This document shows positions 47,891 to 61,974 of a DNA stretch of 64,000 nt, in pieces. How positions within the stretch are numbered: position 1 is the first letter of the stretch; each line of letters starts with the position of its first letter. Below the pieces are notes generated by a model that saw nothing but the letters and a program-made list of their open reading frames with translations, did no database searches and was not told the origin of the DNA. The DNA comes from Warburgia ugandensis (taxonomy: Eukaryota > Streptophyta > Magnoliopsida > Canellales > Canellaceae), in assembly GCA_035236585.1 (NCBI GenBank), contig CP141130.1, forward strand, positions 75,463,944 through 75,527,943, given 5' to 3'. Both the position numbers and the translations under genes were made by a program.

Positions 47891-50800
47891 TGTAACAAAC
47901 CTCAAATTTGGGTCATTTTTGTGTATTATATTATATTTTTAATGAAAATACAATCAGTAATTTAATTCTACGAAAATTGAATTTTATGAAAGTGACTCTT
48001 TTGAAAACTCAAAATTTTGGACTTGAAATTATCAAATTTGGAATGTACTCATTGATATGATTTCAATGACACTAATTTTGTGCGAAATGAAGATTAGGGT
48101 GGAAAAATTCAAAAGTTTTGCTAATTAAGATAAGGCTAAAATTGATAAGGGCACCCCTTGTTTTTGTTTGTTGTGGATGAGGTGATTGAAAATGAAATGA
48201 AACGAGGGGGGGACACTGAGAAGAGGAAACCCTAGCAACCCACCCCCGTCCTTTTGATATCCCATCTCCCTGTCATGAGCATCGACATGTAGCCTTGTGC
48301 GGTTGAATTTGTGCACAGCCTTCTCCCCCCATCCAATCTCCCCTTTTTCCCTATGGCGGTGGTTGAATTTGTGCATAGCCTTCTACCCCCATCCTACCCC
48401 TTTTCTTCTTCTCTCCCCTCCATTAGGTTAGGTTTCTCTTTAGTGCACTAGCCTGACACGCTAGCGCAAACAGGCCAACCACATGGGCTACCTTTCTCCC
48501 CCTATTTTCCTGCTTCGTCTTTCCTTCCCACCGGCATAGCCAATTGACGCGATGCTGGATCTCTCCTCCCTTTCTCCTTCCCCTCTTTCTTCTTTACTCC
48601 CCTGGCGATGAGCAAGTGCCCAATGTGCCTGTTTCTTCTTAGGACAGATATGTGCCGGACCCCCTTTTTTCCCTCTATCATTTTCCATCATTGGCTCACC
48701 TAGGTCGTTGGGTAGGCAAGCATGCCATACCCAATTTTCCCCTCCATCTCTCCCTCCTGGTCAAGATCAGGTGGGGATAGAATAGGAAAACCACTGTCGG
48801 TCACCATCTTTTCCTCATATTTCCTTGTTTTGGCAAGTTAGGGTTAAGTTAACTTGCCCTTGACCTGTTTGGGGGAGGAGGAGCTGAGTCCACTCAGTAG
48901 ATCCTATTATCCCTAGAACTTCTATCTTCTATTCTAGTCAATCTAGGAAGGATCTTGTAGATCCGAGATAACTCTCACCATCCTTGTAATGCGAGGAACA
49001 ATACTCATCTTCCCATTCATTGATTAAGAAAAATCTGACCATTGATTTTGATCAGACTTCAAATCATCTGACGTTATTTTCCAATCTAAGTAGTCCATTG
49101 TGATTCTCAAGAAGTGTATATTAAGATCCATATGAGATATCTTGGATCTGAAACATTTATTGAGTTGATTTAGTCAATCTTGATCAACGGTTAAGATCAA
49201 CCGAGGATTTAGGTATGAAATTGGATCAAATTTGATAATCCATACCATTTAGATAATTTATTAGGATTATTTGATTAGAAATATTGATTTATTCTTTGAT
49301 TTAGGATAATTAAGTGGAGAAATGTTATCAAATCAGTACGGATATCTTTGATTAGGCACATTCAAGGCGATCGGTTGACAATCCATCAACGTGGACAGCT
49401 GAATATCCTTCAAATGGACTTACATGAGGTAGGATTATCATCCTAACTAGTTGATTTTATTGATTTAGTTGTGATTATATAAGATTATGCATGAATTACA
49501 TGTAATAGTGCCTGATTTGTTGATTAAATGATAAATTACCCGAGATTGACTTGATCTGAGCATGAAAGCTATGAAGTATGTAATGACATAATTAAGAAGA
49601 AGAACCAGATGGTTACTAGTGGACATGATTCAGTGTGATTTGAATTATCAGCCAAATAGGGCAAGCCCCACCTTGAGATTCCATGGCTATGAACTATTGG
49701 ATTGTATTAAAACACTATATATTGAGACATGAAAATATAATGTTGTTTTATAATTAAGAATCCAACTTAGATAAATTGGATTCTAGTTGTGACTTGGATG
49801 TGATGTGTATCCAATGGCAGGCCTGAGACAGTTTGATTCAGTGTGGAGTCCGACCATGACTTGAAAGGTATAAACAAGTGATTCTTCATCTGAGGTAGGA
49901 TATGACATTTAGTATTCTTTTGATGTTATAAATCATGGTTGTATACTAAATGACTTCATTTACATTGTCAGCTCAATGCATGATTTTGTTTATTGACCCA
50001 TGACTTTATTTGAGATTACCATTTTGCATGTGTTACCGATGTTTATATCATCTTTTTGAGTTACATGTTTTATGCATGATTGTTGGTACATTGAAATGTT
50101 TTATCGATTTGATTCTATCGAGGATGTTTATGCATAGATTTTTGACACTTTGTTTCGTGTTTTTGTTAATTTATGATGGGTGTTTTTGCCTGGTGGATGC
50201 TATGCTAGGAGGCTCAAAGGGTTGGCCACCGCCCTCTGAGTATATGGGATGATAAACACCCGCCTGACATTAAGCACACTGCATGGGTTATGGTATCATG
50301 TGTAGTCCACACAGGCATCCGACCAACTCTCATGCCTCAACGAACTGAAGTCTCACGTTATGGTGTCTACGGTGAGTGACAATGGTTAATACCTCAGAGT
50401 GGTTGGTGTTGCAGCATAGCAATCCATACACTTAATATGTGTGCACATGTAGTTACAAACACATCTAGATGGTTATATCCTAATGAACCCACAACGTGAT
50501 GATGCATCCTGAGAGTGAAGCCTATGTGGGTGGGCCTATGGGCTCGGTGAGCTACATGTGAGGAACCTAAAGGGTTGATATGAGTACTCATGGCAAGATA
50601 TAAGAGTGTTGTGGTACACGAGGGACATGGGTGGATTGCATGGCCTGTTATTCACGATATGCATTCATATTTTGATATGATGAATTTAATTGTATTTGGC
50701 TCTACTAGTTTCATGAAATATGTATTATTCATGTTATGCATGCCATGATATTTGACTTATGATATTTTTATATTTTATGTGCGAAATTGTATCTTTACTA

Positions 50801-51946
50801 GTGATTGTACTCGACTTGGATTTCTTTATATTCGCACATTGTTCCATTCTTGATATTTGATGGTTTAGTTTCTTATACCAATGTTTAATATACATTAGCT
50901 TTATAGTAAATCTTGATCTCTATATGTCATATTACCTACTTGTTATTGGATATTATTTTGTTGTCACCTATGTAAGCATAGATTGCTGAGGCATTGCAAT
51001 GTTTTTGCAATGCCTTAGATACAACAAGAGGTAGTGGGTTTAACATGTTGACAAAGTAGGCAAGGGCATTTGCAGCCTTCAATGATGCATAAAGGAGATT
51101 TTAGAAATGAACATGGTTTGTTCAAAACCTTACCTTGATTATTATTTAAGGATTGTATATTTGTATAGTTTACATTTGTGACTTGGGTGTATGGATGCAT
51201 TCATGTTGGTTGTGATGGTTATGCAAGGATAGACCCTTGGCAATGTTGTTACATCTTTGATTTTTAATTTGCCATTAAATTATATGATTTTATCGAGAAT
51301 TGTATTTGATCCGAATGAATGGATATGGAGATAGAGTCTCCTAGGTATTGTGTTATGTTATTGTAATTGAGTCTCCAATTATGTTTCAAAATTGTCAATG
51401 AATCTTTATCAGTTACTTCGCAATGACATTTGTTAAATGTCATATGTTTGAAAATTAGAGGAAACTCTGCCAGATTTTTTGTAGAAATGAGCTCTCATTT
51501 CACTGAGAATCCTTGTTTTGGGAAAAGAAAATAACACTTAGCATGTTTCAAAGTGAATTTCAAAGAAAAAGATTCTTCTGTTGTTGTTTGGACTTTAAAA
51601 ATGATTTTTATTATAGATCGAACTCACTATGTCAATGTCTTTTGTATTTAAAAAGTGTTATAAAAACCTGGTCATCACAGTTGCTTCAGGTATTGTTGTA
51701 TCGCATGGGTTATATGCGATGGTCCAAAATACAAAGGAGACTTTGTCCAATTTTTGACAAAAATTGGATAATCATTTCATTGTTAAATATGTGATTTTGA
51801 TGTTATATGACTCCTGAGATTTTGAAATGAACGCTTTTTATTCGAGTTTTCATTTTCAATCGATTTTAACATCAAAGTTTTAAAACAGGGATCCCTACTT
51901 TTTAAAAATTGGTGTTTATATGTTGTGTAAATCCTGGGATTTCACA
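47891..51946 (+). repeat. 3' LTR of the Del/Tekay-like element
   Basis: Direct-repeat partner of 35213-39015. It starts TGTAACAAACC and ends GGGATTTCACA, and carries a local insertion relative to the 5' LTR near its end (about 51366-51685). Confidence 0.9.
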
Positions 51947-53099
51947 AAACAATAGTAACTGGGAAGATTTTTAGCATCACCTATGGTGGGACCAGCAGAT
52001 GAACGGTTTGATTGCCCAATAGTTGAATCCCAATATCTATCTTGAATCCTTGGATGCAAAATCATCGAGAAAGCTCCATGATATGAGATACCTAGATGGT
52101 TATGATGCCAATTGTTCATCTTTGGGCCCACATTCTAAATAACTGATAACTCCAAAAATCTTCTTCGTTGCTCCATCTTGACCATTCGTCTTTTGAACCT
52201 CAATTGCCATCGTTTTGAAATCTTGCGAATCGTCTATTCTTTCACCAAATAATTGTGGTTAGGATCAACCAGTGATAAGATTTCAATGAATGATCTTTCT
52301 ATGATATGCTCTCCACACCAAAATCTAGCCCTTCTGAGACCTTGAAATGTGAGAAATGCTTAACCATGAGTTTTCAGACAATTTGCATGGAAGAGAGAAC
52401 TTTTAGATAATCTACTTTATTCATTTGATTGTTCTGACTTTGATTATCCTGGAAAGAAAATATCATGATGATTGGTTTATCCTAACATCTAAGAACCCCG
52501 TTTTGGGACTTGAATTTACATGTTCTAACAATCATTTCATAATCAAATCTACAATGAGATACTAGAATTATCTAATCTACACTCTTTTTTACACTCCTAT
52601 TCATACAAAGCTAGAAAAAAATCAATTGAAAACGTGGGACCATCCAAAGGTGTGCACATTCATGCAAAACTTCAAACACCAGCATAATCAATGGAAATTT
52701 ACATATGCACAGGATAATACACCCCAATTGCAAGCATGATTTCATACATATTTAAATGTTGTATTCTCTCTCTATTGTAATGAGCTTCTTTATGGTGAAG
52801 ACACACATTTATTCTCTCTCTCTCTAAAAAACATGTTTTGAACTTGATTTTTCTCTCTTTAGAAACAAGCAAATTTTACACTATAAAAAGGGGGTGGCAT
52901 ATCTTTGATAACACCAAACATATCAACTGTGATAATGTTAAATAAACATGATATCTCACATATGCCCAAAATATCATAGTTAAATAAACCTGATATCTTA
53001 CATATGCCTAAGATATTGTTGTTAAATAAGTTACAATTTTGAGATATGCCATGATATCTCAAAAATGCCCAAGAAACGTAGTTAAAGAAACCCCCCTAA

Positions 53100-54103
53100 G
53101 TTAACAAAAGCAATGAAAGTATGCAAAATAGAGAAAAGAAGCAATTATGGTACACAATAATCTAACAAGCAAGAATAATCACTCAAATGATCTAAACTAA
53201 TACCAAGAAACCACTAAGAAGAATCTCTCCTTGGAGTTACAAGATATAAAAAGAAACTACTAAATAAACGCACCTGCATGGAGCATCCACACATGCTTTT
53301 GGTAGAACCCACCTTTGCATGATCTAACTCTCTCCTTTTGATCAGTGTAGTTGTGAATAACTTATTGATCGAAAAGCATGTGAATTGACTCTAACTTGGT
53401 TGTGAAATTTGGACTATTGTTTCTTAGAAGTTTCTAAAATGTTTATTTCTTAATATAACTTAAAGATGCTAGATTCATTCAATCTACATGCATTTTGATT
53501 TACAAGATATAGACAACTTAAGTAATCAAATAAGTGAGTTAGATCATGCAAAGATAAGCCCCACCAAAAGTGGTATACTATTATGCTTCTACATACAACA
53601 TCTGTTTAGTAATCCCTGTGACAAAATTATCACAAGGCAAAAAGCATGAGAGAACTCAAGCTTTACCTCGTTCACCCTTCGAATAAAGACATTTCTAACG
53701 ATCACAAGCAAATGCATAAGAGCCCATCTTTTTATCAGGGAATCTATTTATATTGAAAACAGAAATTGCAAGTAAGCATCTTCAAGTCATCATCATTATT
53801 AAAGCATCCTCAAGTCATCATCAAAGCATCTTCAAGTAAAAAAGAAGAAAAAAAATGCAAAACAACTTGACTCAAGGAAAAAAGGTTATTCTTGCAACCA
53901 TTAGACTATTGACAGAGTAATTAGGGAATATGTAACCACGTAGAAAAGACTCCATCTAATTAGCCTTGACTAGTTACCACCCCATCTCATTAACCCCAAT
54001 TGGGATGTAGAAACCAATGAAAGCTGTCTACTAAGTTTCATGCTACCAATTATTGGAGTGAACCCGTATGTGATCTATAGCTATATAAAGAAAAACTCTA
54101 TAC
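53100..54103. other. Spacer between the two Harbinger-like copies
   Basis: No gene was recognised. A short CATCATC-AAGCATC-TTCAAGT motif repeats three times at about 53780-53838. Confidence 0.5.
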
Positions 54104-55611
54104 GGGGTTTATTTAACTGTGTATCTTGGACGTTTCTATTAGCATATCTTCTGTGCTATTTTCTATGCTATCTTCTGTGACATTTGAGATATGTGAGATA
54201 GTTCTTTAATATCTTCTATGATATTTTTGGTGATATTTGAGATATTTTTTGATATTTTTTAAGAAAAAATAATGCATCAACTAACCAGAATGCAATGATG
54301 ATGATACTATTTGACATGATACCTTATGATAGCTGTATATAGATTGCGACCTTTTGCTTCTCTGTCCGTCCTTTGGAGTTAGAATCAAAGGCCTAAAATA
54401 AATAGATAGAATCGAATTTAGTAATAGATGATTTGATTATTGGTAAGTCCCAACCTCACTTATAACTTGAAATTCTAAAGGAAATATGGGTCACTCTTCT
54501 TTTCTCTATTTAATTTTTGGGCTTCTCTTTTGCCATGCCAAGACACATTGATTATTACTAGAAGTGAGATGAAATACTAACCTGGCAATTAGTTATGAGA
54601 AGACTCATTTCTGGTGGGTCCAATGATTTTCCACCGTTGATGAGTTAATCCAAATTGTGGGGCCAATTGTGAAAGAGTTTGCTGTTTGTCTATTAGTGAA
54701 TTGTAACAAGAATTAATTCATTGCCACATGAGAATAGCTAAAATGGATCATGATCAATTACTCTTATGACACTTAAAGATATAAGTGAGCTTAAGATTTT
54801 AAGCAATAAACCATTCATCATCCAAGCCTAATCATATCATAGCTCTTATTGTTATCAAGTGGGGCATACCTTTTCTTCTCTTGTTGAAAAGGCTTTCCTT
54901 TTTATAACTAATTTTAGTTTTATACCATTGTAATAACAGGACTCATCCACCTGTCTTACCATTTTTACTAGATTCATTGTTTGCCATGATTTATTTTTAA
55001 AAAAGTAATAATTTAATTTTTTATTTATTGAGGTTATTATATATTTCTCCTAATTCATAAATATTTATAAATATCTACTTGCTCATTCTTAATTAGAAAA
55101 ACCTTCACAATTTTGCCATTGGAGCATGGGCCAACATTCCTGCAAACCCAAAAGATGACCAATTGAGATGACCTGAAACTTAAATCCTATCCACACCTTT
55201 ATTCTCAGGGAGAGATAAGACAATTATTTATAAATATCTACTTGCTCATTCTTGATTAGAAAAACCTTCACAATTTCGTCAACATTCCAGCAACCCAAAA
55301 GATGACCAATTGAGATGACCTAAAACTTAGATCCTATCACACCTTTATTATTGAGGGAGAGATGAGACACTCCTTTCTTCTCTCTCTAAAAAAATGTTTT
55401 TGAAGTTGATTTTTTTTTCTATAAAAATGAGCAAATTTTTCACTATAAAAAAGAGATAGTATACCTCTAATAAAATCAAACATATTAAGTATAATAATAT
55501 TAAATAAACTTAATATCTTACATGTCCATATACTACAATTAAATAAACTACACATTTAAAATATGCTATTATATAACTAAAACGCTAAAGAAACACAGTT
55601 AAATAAACCCC
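54104..55611. mobile_element. Non-autonomous PIF/Harbinger-like DNA element, copy 2
   Basis: The left end GGGGTTTATTTAACTGTG (54104 on) is matched by the reverse complement of the right end, GGGGTTTATTTAACTGTG (ending 55611). It is 1.5 kb in the same orientation as copy 1 and shares AATGCATCAAC-AACCAGAATGCAATGA near the left and CACTATAAAAAAG near the right. The flanks read CTATAC and ATGTATA; a clean three-base duplication is not visible. Inside is a direct duplication of about 150 bp, with copies starting near 55064 and 55227 (both ATCTACTTGCTCATTCTT). No transposase is encoded. Confidence 0.8.
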
Positions 55612-55754
55612 ATGTATAATGCTAGAGTTCCTGTTAGCTAGTGAATGTTTCTTTTCACAACAATTACTAGTTTATTACCTACTGCAAGTTGTTAGCTGCA
55701 GCAGGAAGACTATTCATCACAGGACTCTGCTGAGATGGAAATCACTTCTGTTAC

Positions 55755-56115
55755 GTGCAGTACGAAGTCGACAGCAATATTAAGAAAGGAGTTAGGGCAT
55801 CGAATCCCAAAATTGCATAGCCATCACTAAGCACTAAAATGATTACCTACTAAACATCTATTGCCATCCAACACTCTTCTCTCGCACCTAATAGAGCTCC
55901 TCTACATTACGTGTTAAGACAATTGAATAGTTCGTGCAGTAACATCCCTACAGCAGAATCAAGAAAGATTAAGAAATCAATCTCACAAAATTGCAGTGCC
56001 GGGGCCAGTACCATTGCCAAGCACTAAAATGATTACCTACTTAAATATCAATTTCCATCCAACAGACTTCTCTCACACATTATTGAGCTCCCCCACACCG
56101 TATTAAGACAATGGA
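55755..56115. repeat. Two-copy tandem duplication, period about 179 bp, beside the FKBP gene 3' end
   Basis: GTGCAGTA at 55755 and 55934 starts the two copies. Both contain AAGCACTAAAATGATTACCT, CCATCCAACA and ATTAAGACAATG. The second copy ends about 100 bp from the FKBP stop codon, so it lies in or next to the 3' UTR. Non-coding. Confidence 0.85.
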
Positions 56116-56215
56116 CCCGTCTAAGAAGCACACATAAGCCGATTACATATAGAAGATGAAGTAAGGAAAAAACACAAGACTCTAGATCCAAGCTGGACAC
56201 TTTTTGTGCTTTTGC

Positions 56216-59200
56216 TTAGGCTGCACTGTCAACGCTCATGGGCTCTGTCCCCTGTTTGGTCGCTGCTTGGCTTGTAGACTTCTGCATGATTATTACAAGC
56301 ACAGAATTAGACTACGGAAGAGCTAACAAAATAATTCCACAGACTTTTCACATTATAAGATCAGCATTTGCAGACAAATCTCTCCCCGTATACTTACGTT
56401 CGATTCCAACTGTTCTAATTTGCTCATTTTCGCAAACATGTTGCCATAGAACTTGGCTTCCTTCTTGTTGTATTCTTTGACTTTCTCCTTCAGAGCCCTG
56501 TACTCCAACTTCACATCCCTGAAGGATGGACAGAATCAATTAGCTCAGAATCAGGTACCTCTACACCAAACAGAATGAACTCTGGAACAATAATAACATA
56601 CCTATTATCCGGATCAATCTCCAGGGCTTTCTTGATATCGAGCTCAGCCAGATCCAGATCAGTCAACTGAATATAGGCTTGAGCCCTCCTGTACAGGGCT
56701 TTAACATTACTACTCTCAATATCCAGCACCTTCAAATTTCACATCTTCCATGTTAGGAGAAACCATCCAACATAAAATCATATTACAATGGAAATCATAT
56801 GAAAAGAGGATCCTTGTTATATGACCTTAGTGCAAAGCTTCTCCGCCTGCTTGTAGTCTTTCAACTTCAGTTTGCAGGCTGCATTGTTGAGGTTGCATGT
56901 GACCTTAAGTACCTTGGACTGTTTTTTCTCCTCTTCGCTGAATGAGCTGTCATACTCAATGAACTTCGCGGCCTGAACTCGAGAGTCATACCAAAGACAA
57001 GCCAAGAGAGTAAAACTGCTGTCAGATTGAGAAGATGTCCATACCGCGTCAGGGCAAATTAGAAGCAGACTCTGTTCCAATCTTACCTTCTCATATCTCT
57101 TTGAGGCCCTGGCATACTTACCCGCCTTGAACAAGGCATTGCCTTCCTCTTTCTTCTTTCCAGCAGCTTCAATCTTCTCTGGAGTACTCATGTCCCATGA
57201 TTCCTTGTCCTGACAGTTCAAAACCAAGGTCATCAGAAACGTCTCTAGAAAAGTAAGTTTAAAAAATTTAACAGTGATAATTTCACCAACCTTAACAAAG
57301 GAGACAAGTTCCAGTTCATAGTATACAATCGAACCAGGAGGAACCACAGCCAAATCCTGCTTGGATTCAGAAGAACCAAAAGCATACTTTGGTGCAATTG
57401 TCACCAATGCAACCTCGCCTTTCTTCATCGTCATTACAGCTCGGTCAAGCCCATCTATAACTTGCTCTGTTTCAAGAAAAATTTCAATGAAGGGTTATAT
57501 GGCGCTGGCATGGCATATCGAAAGATTAACAATAAGACTAATAAAGGAGGGGGTAGAGGAACAGTGCTTTACCATCATCAGTCTTGAATTCAAATGGTTC
57601 CTCGCCCTCGTCATGGCCCTTCTTTATAAATACAGTTCCATCAGCCAGTTTCCCAATCAATTTGACTGCACAAATCAAAGGCACGTTTACACGAACGTCT
57701 ACATAACAGAACCAGATGTTATTGCGAGGGGTAAATTTCTCTAAACAGCTTACCTTGGACGATAGCCGCATCATTGGGTTTTTCATATCCCTCTCCTTCC
57801 TTGAGGATCTTCTTTAGGACTTTCTTATCAGTGGTCACCTCTGTCACTGTTTTCCAAGAGATCAACTCAAGATCCACATTAAGGGTTGCACTTGGCGGGA
57901 CAGCACCTTCAGCCCCCGAGGCTGCCCTGCCATTCTCTCCAAAAGCATCTGAACAGCACCAAATTAAAATGCGAGAATCAGTATCCCACCCTGAATTACA
58001 TAACACAAGAGACTGATACTTAGACCTAAAGAGGGTCCAAAATCAAACGTACATTGTGGCTTTACAGTCAGGACAACTTTCTCTCCCTTCTTCATTGTTT
58101 TCACAGCTTTGCTCAGTGCAGGACAGAAGTAGCCTGATCACAGAATGACATTGATGTTAAGAAATCATACTTGTTACCGTTCAAGAAGCAGGTGTTCAAC
58201 AACACAAGAACAGAAAACCAAACCAACCATCCTTGACGGTGAACTCTACTCCATCAGATTTGGAAACCACAGTTCCATCCTCAAGTCGGGCTTCATATTT
58301 CACTGCAAACAAAGTTGACAGTCAATCATCCAAATAGACAATATATCACTCACTGAAATGCATGACAGGGTCCAAAGTCATACATACCAAAGACTTCATC
58401 GGGATCTTTTGGGTTCTCCCATTTCTGTCCTTCAGTAAGAATTTTCTTGAAGATGCCTCCATCCTTGCATATGTCCTTAACACTGGACCAAGACAGCAGC
58501 TCAACGTCAAATTGCAGGGTAGCATTGGGAGGTATAGTCGGGGTTGAGCCCCTTTCACCATAAGCCAGCTCTGCTGGAATGGTGAAGATGGCATTTTCAC
58601 CCTTTTTCATTGTTTTGATTCCTATATCCCATCCTTTGATCACTTTGCCTACAAACCCAGAGAAATCAACAGTGAGAAAAGGCACTTTATATTCTAGGTA
58701 AAATGAACAAAACACTTGTGCAACTAGCAATTCTAGCTATCATCTTGCCTATAGAGGAAAATTTTGACTATAATCAATGCGTTCTAGGAAAAGGCTCCCA
58801 TTGAACCTAGTGACATCTAGTTCAATAATGACTAGGAACCATGAAACAGTTACACCACTGTATCATCCAATGCATGCTTTCAAGGACCGAAATTTCAAGC
58901 CATTAATGAAAAACTGAATCTCAACCAGCAAAATTTTCTTCTTTGTTCATCTCACTAGAAAATAAAGCTCACAGAGGAATCAGATGATCGCAATGAAACA
59001 AAATCAAAACTTTTAACATCTTATAATTTCAAGAGAAGGGCAAATCTGATCAGAGACATTAAACAATTGATCGACGATCATCAATAACCAGACAAACCAA
59101 TACAGACTCAAAGAAGATGAAAGAAATGTACCACGACTCCAGAAACAGGAACATTCCTACATTAGCAAATCAGTAAACCTATTTGAAAATAGAAACAGAG

Positions 59201-59595
59201 AATCACCGGAAGAAAAGGAACCCACCTAGACCAAGCTCGAACTTGAATGGCTCGCCCCTATCTCGGCTGGAATCGAACTTGGTTCCGTCGAGCAAGGTTC
59301 CGGTATAATGAACTGCACGCGTGTCAAACACGAACCCAGATTCAAAAACGATTCTTTCGCCCAAATCACTGAAAACAGAAAAGAGAAAGGAAATGAGGCA
59401 AAATCAAATACCTTCGATCTCGTCCCCATTTTCAGGAGTCTCCCAACCCTCTCCTTCCTTGACAAGCTTCTTCTTCAAACCCTGGTTTCCGATCTCCTTC
59501 TCTTCACCAACCTTCAAAATGGAACTTTCATCAGGAAGACCCACGTCGTCCTCGTTCATTTCCTCCGCAGCAGGGAGATCAAAATCCTCATCCAT
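56216..59595 (-). CDS. FKBP62: ROF1-type immunophilin: three FKBP domains plus TPR repeats
   Basis: A 578-aa peptidyl-prolyl isomerase of the FKBP62/FKBP65 type. In Arabidopsis such proteins bind HSP90 through the TPR domain and act in heat-stress responses. Coding exons (minus): 59412-59595, 59226-59312, 58388-58648, 58228-58302, 58053-58133, 57754-57948, 57573-57665, 57291-57466, 57087-57209, 56826-56972, 56602-56729, 56398-56518, 56216-56281. All introns are GT-AG and the phases close. FKBP domain 1 (about 45-140) keeps the active-site set: Y64, D75, R80, F84, V93, I94, W97, Y120, I129, F137. Domains 2 (about 160-255) and 3 (about 275-385) lack the tryptophan and are probably structural. 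TPRs lie at about 398-517 ([67 protein letters not shown]). The tail, about 520-578, is charged and then Ser/Ala-rich, with no membrane anchor. FKBP62 and FKBP65 cannot be told apart here. Confidence 0.97.
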
Positions 59596-59826
59596 GGCTC
59601 AAAACGAAGGATCAAAGACAAAAACAGGTAAACGGGTTATGGGCGGATCTAATGGATTATAACTTCAACACTATTTATGAAACAGGGATTATCAGGGTGC
59701 AGAAGAACGAATGCGAAAGGCAATTCCCCCGCTGAGGAAGGGGAGAGAAAGAGGGTTTATATGGATGAGGAGCGAGAGTGACTGGGCTTCTAGAGTGTTC
59801 CAAAGAAAGCCAGGTGAGGTAGGGAA

Positions 59827-59829
<3 letters not shown>

Positions 59830-59862
<33 letters not shown>
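59830..59862. promoter_or_regulatory. (GA)n tract upstream of the FKBP gene
   Basis: A pure GA run of about 33 bases lies 235 bp upstream of the FKBP start codon (CT on the sense strand). CT/GA tracts are common in plant 5' UTRs and core promoters, and some bind GAGA-type BBR/BPC factors. Function here is inferred from position only. Confidence 0.5.
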
Positions 59863-59863
<1 letters not shown>

Positions 59864-59989
59864 AATGGAGGGTCAAGATGCTTCCAGAGAGAGCTCTTCC
59901 CAACGGTTTACATAGCCTTGAGATCGTGCGTTTGCCGGACGCGGTTACCGTCCCGCTTTCCCAGCATTCTATTTCTAAATTGAACAGTT

Positions 59990-60734
59990 CATCTTAACAG
60001 TCTTATCATTATGAGTTCGGATCAAAATATCTCATGCATTGGATGCTCCTACAATTGTTTTTTCTTTAATTTAAATTATAAATCAACAAGAGTAAAATTA
60101 TGGATCTTCAAACAATTGAAAAATCAATTACGTGATTTTTTTGGACAATTTACTTGTATTTTATCGGATAACCCACCAAATGAGAATGTTAGGGTCTCGT
60201 AAGATTAAAGGGCATTGTAATATCATTTTCCTAAATATCTTCTCTGGGCTTGTTTGGTTGGCAGAAAAATAAATGTAAATTATTTCCATAGAAAAGAAAA
60301 TTCTCCATGGAAAGGGTTTTACGCCTTCAAATTGAATTATGCCAAAGAATATAAAAAATTCCTATAGAGATTTTTAGTTTTTGGCTAATTCAAAGAACTC
60401 CTTTTTTGTGGAAAATTAATTTCTCTCCATTTTATGCAAACCAAATAGGCCTCTGTTAGTATTCCTTGCTTCTACGGTTGGCATAAAAATGAATGAAAAT
60501 TGATTTTCAAGAAAAAAAAATTCTTATAAGAAGTGTTTTACTGCTTCAAGTTTAATTATGAGAAGAACTCTATGCTACGAAAGAATTTTAGGTTTTTGGC
60601 ATAATTCTATTTTGAGCCCTAAAACAGTTTGTGACATCCATGCAAGGTACCTCTCCTTGTTATGGCCTGCTTGAAGGTTTAAAGTGGTACTTTTTTCCTT
60701 TTTAAGACATTTTAAAAAAATAATTTAGAAGAGC
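59990..60734. other. Spacer upstream of the FKBP gene
   Basis: AT-rich. A roughly 70-bp segment (TTGGCAGAAAAATAAATG near 60257, TTGGCATAAAAATGAATG near 60478, both followed by A-rich and TTTTACGCCTTCAA/TTTTACTGCTTCAA blocks) occurs twice in direct orientation about 220 bp apart. No gene. Confidence 0.5.
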
Positions 60735-61060
60735 GCCTCAATTTTTCGTGTTATGCCCCACATACCTTTATCCAAATCGTTCATATATATAACTTTTTTG
60801 GATATTTCACAGCCCAAAATTCAATCCACAGCATTGAAGAAATGGTGCTCTCATCTTATTAGATATTGAACGTTGAAAGCTCTGTAGAAGCAACGATTTG
60901 CGTTCAACTAAAATACAATTTTCGAGAAGCAAAGTAACTTTCTTTTGGAATGACTCTGTGGGCTATAAGATATCCAAAGTCAATTGGGTTAGATGAATGG
61001 CTTGGATCATAATATGTAGGGCACACCATAAAAAATGGAGGCAATTCACCGGTAATGAAG
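60735..61060. mobile_element. Palindromic MITE, copy 2
   Basis: The left arm, about 60755-60840, has CCCCACATACC, ATCCAAATCGTTCATAT, TTTGGATAT and CACAGCCCAAAATTCAATCC. It is matched by the reverse complement of about 60945-61035. The centre has AGAAGCAACGATTTGCGTTCAAC, close to the centre of the copy at 8560-8870. Same family, non-coding. Confidence 0.7.
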
Positions 61061-61974
61061 GGTTAATGTCGCGCTTTATACCAGCATTCATAGGCTAGTT
61101 TCCTTAGGTCTTCTCTATACCAATAAACAATTAATAATATCTCAGTATTGGACAAAAATAAATGGTGAGATCACCGAACGGCCATCATGTATTTGTGGGA
61201 ATGATTATTTGAATTTTCAAGAGCATCAATAGCTATTTATTTTTGTAGACAGTGAATACTTGTGTCATGTGGATGACTGATGAATTTGGTTAATCCAAAT
61301 GCTTGGCTACACCCCCAAGTACAACCAATATAATCCCTAGCCACCAGTATAAGCCATTTTCTCCATTCTTTCCTTTTTTTTCTTTGCCTTGTAGGATCAT
61401 GAGCTAGTAGCAATGAACATTACTAAAATTTCATCCCAATTAGCACAGCTACAACCCATTTTTTACATTTCACTAGATGATCCTAAACCAACTGATCCTT
61501 ACAAATAAAGATCTATTGCCAGGTATCTTGATAACAAAGTATTATAAAAAGATGTGAAAAATCTCAAAAGCTGCTTTTCTTTGTGCAGCAGCATCTACTA
61601 CTTATGTAGCTACAATCAAGGATGATGATCGAGATAGTGGCATTCTGCTACATTAATACTCTTATTTTACTAGATTTAATCACCTATTTTCACATTTTTC
61701 AGTGGTTGTTACAACTTCCAAGAAGCTCTTACCTAACAAACCAACAAGATTTATAAGAGTGTTGATTATTGCCTACAATATGCATGTTCTCCTAATTTTA
61801 GATTGAGTTCTGGTAGGAGTGCATAGTACAGGACATGTGAAAAAGTATAGGTCCCCTTGTTTCAATTTTTTTTTTTTTTTTTGGAAGATCAAAGTCATTC
61901 ATCATGTTTGGCATACAAAAATTAGGTGACTAGCAAGAAGTCAATGCCTTAGATAAAGATGATTTTAACCATAT
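61061..61974. other. Gene-free spacer
   Basis: No gene. A T run of about 16 bases lies at about 61867-61882. Confidence 0.5.
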
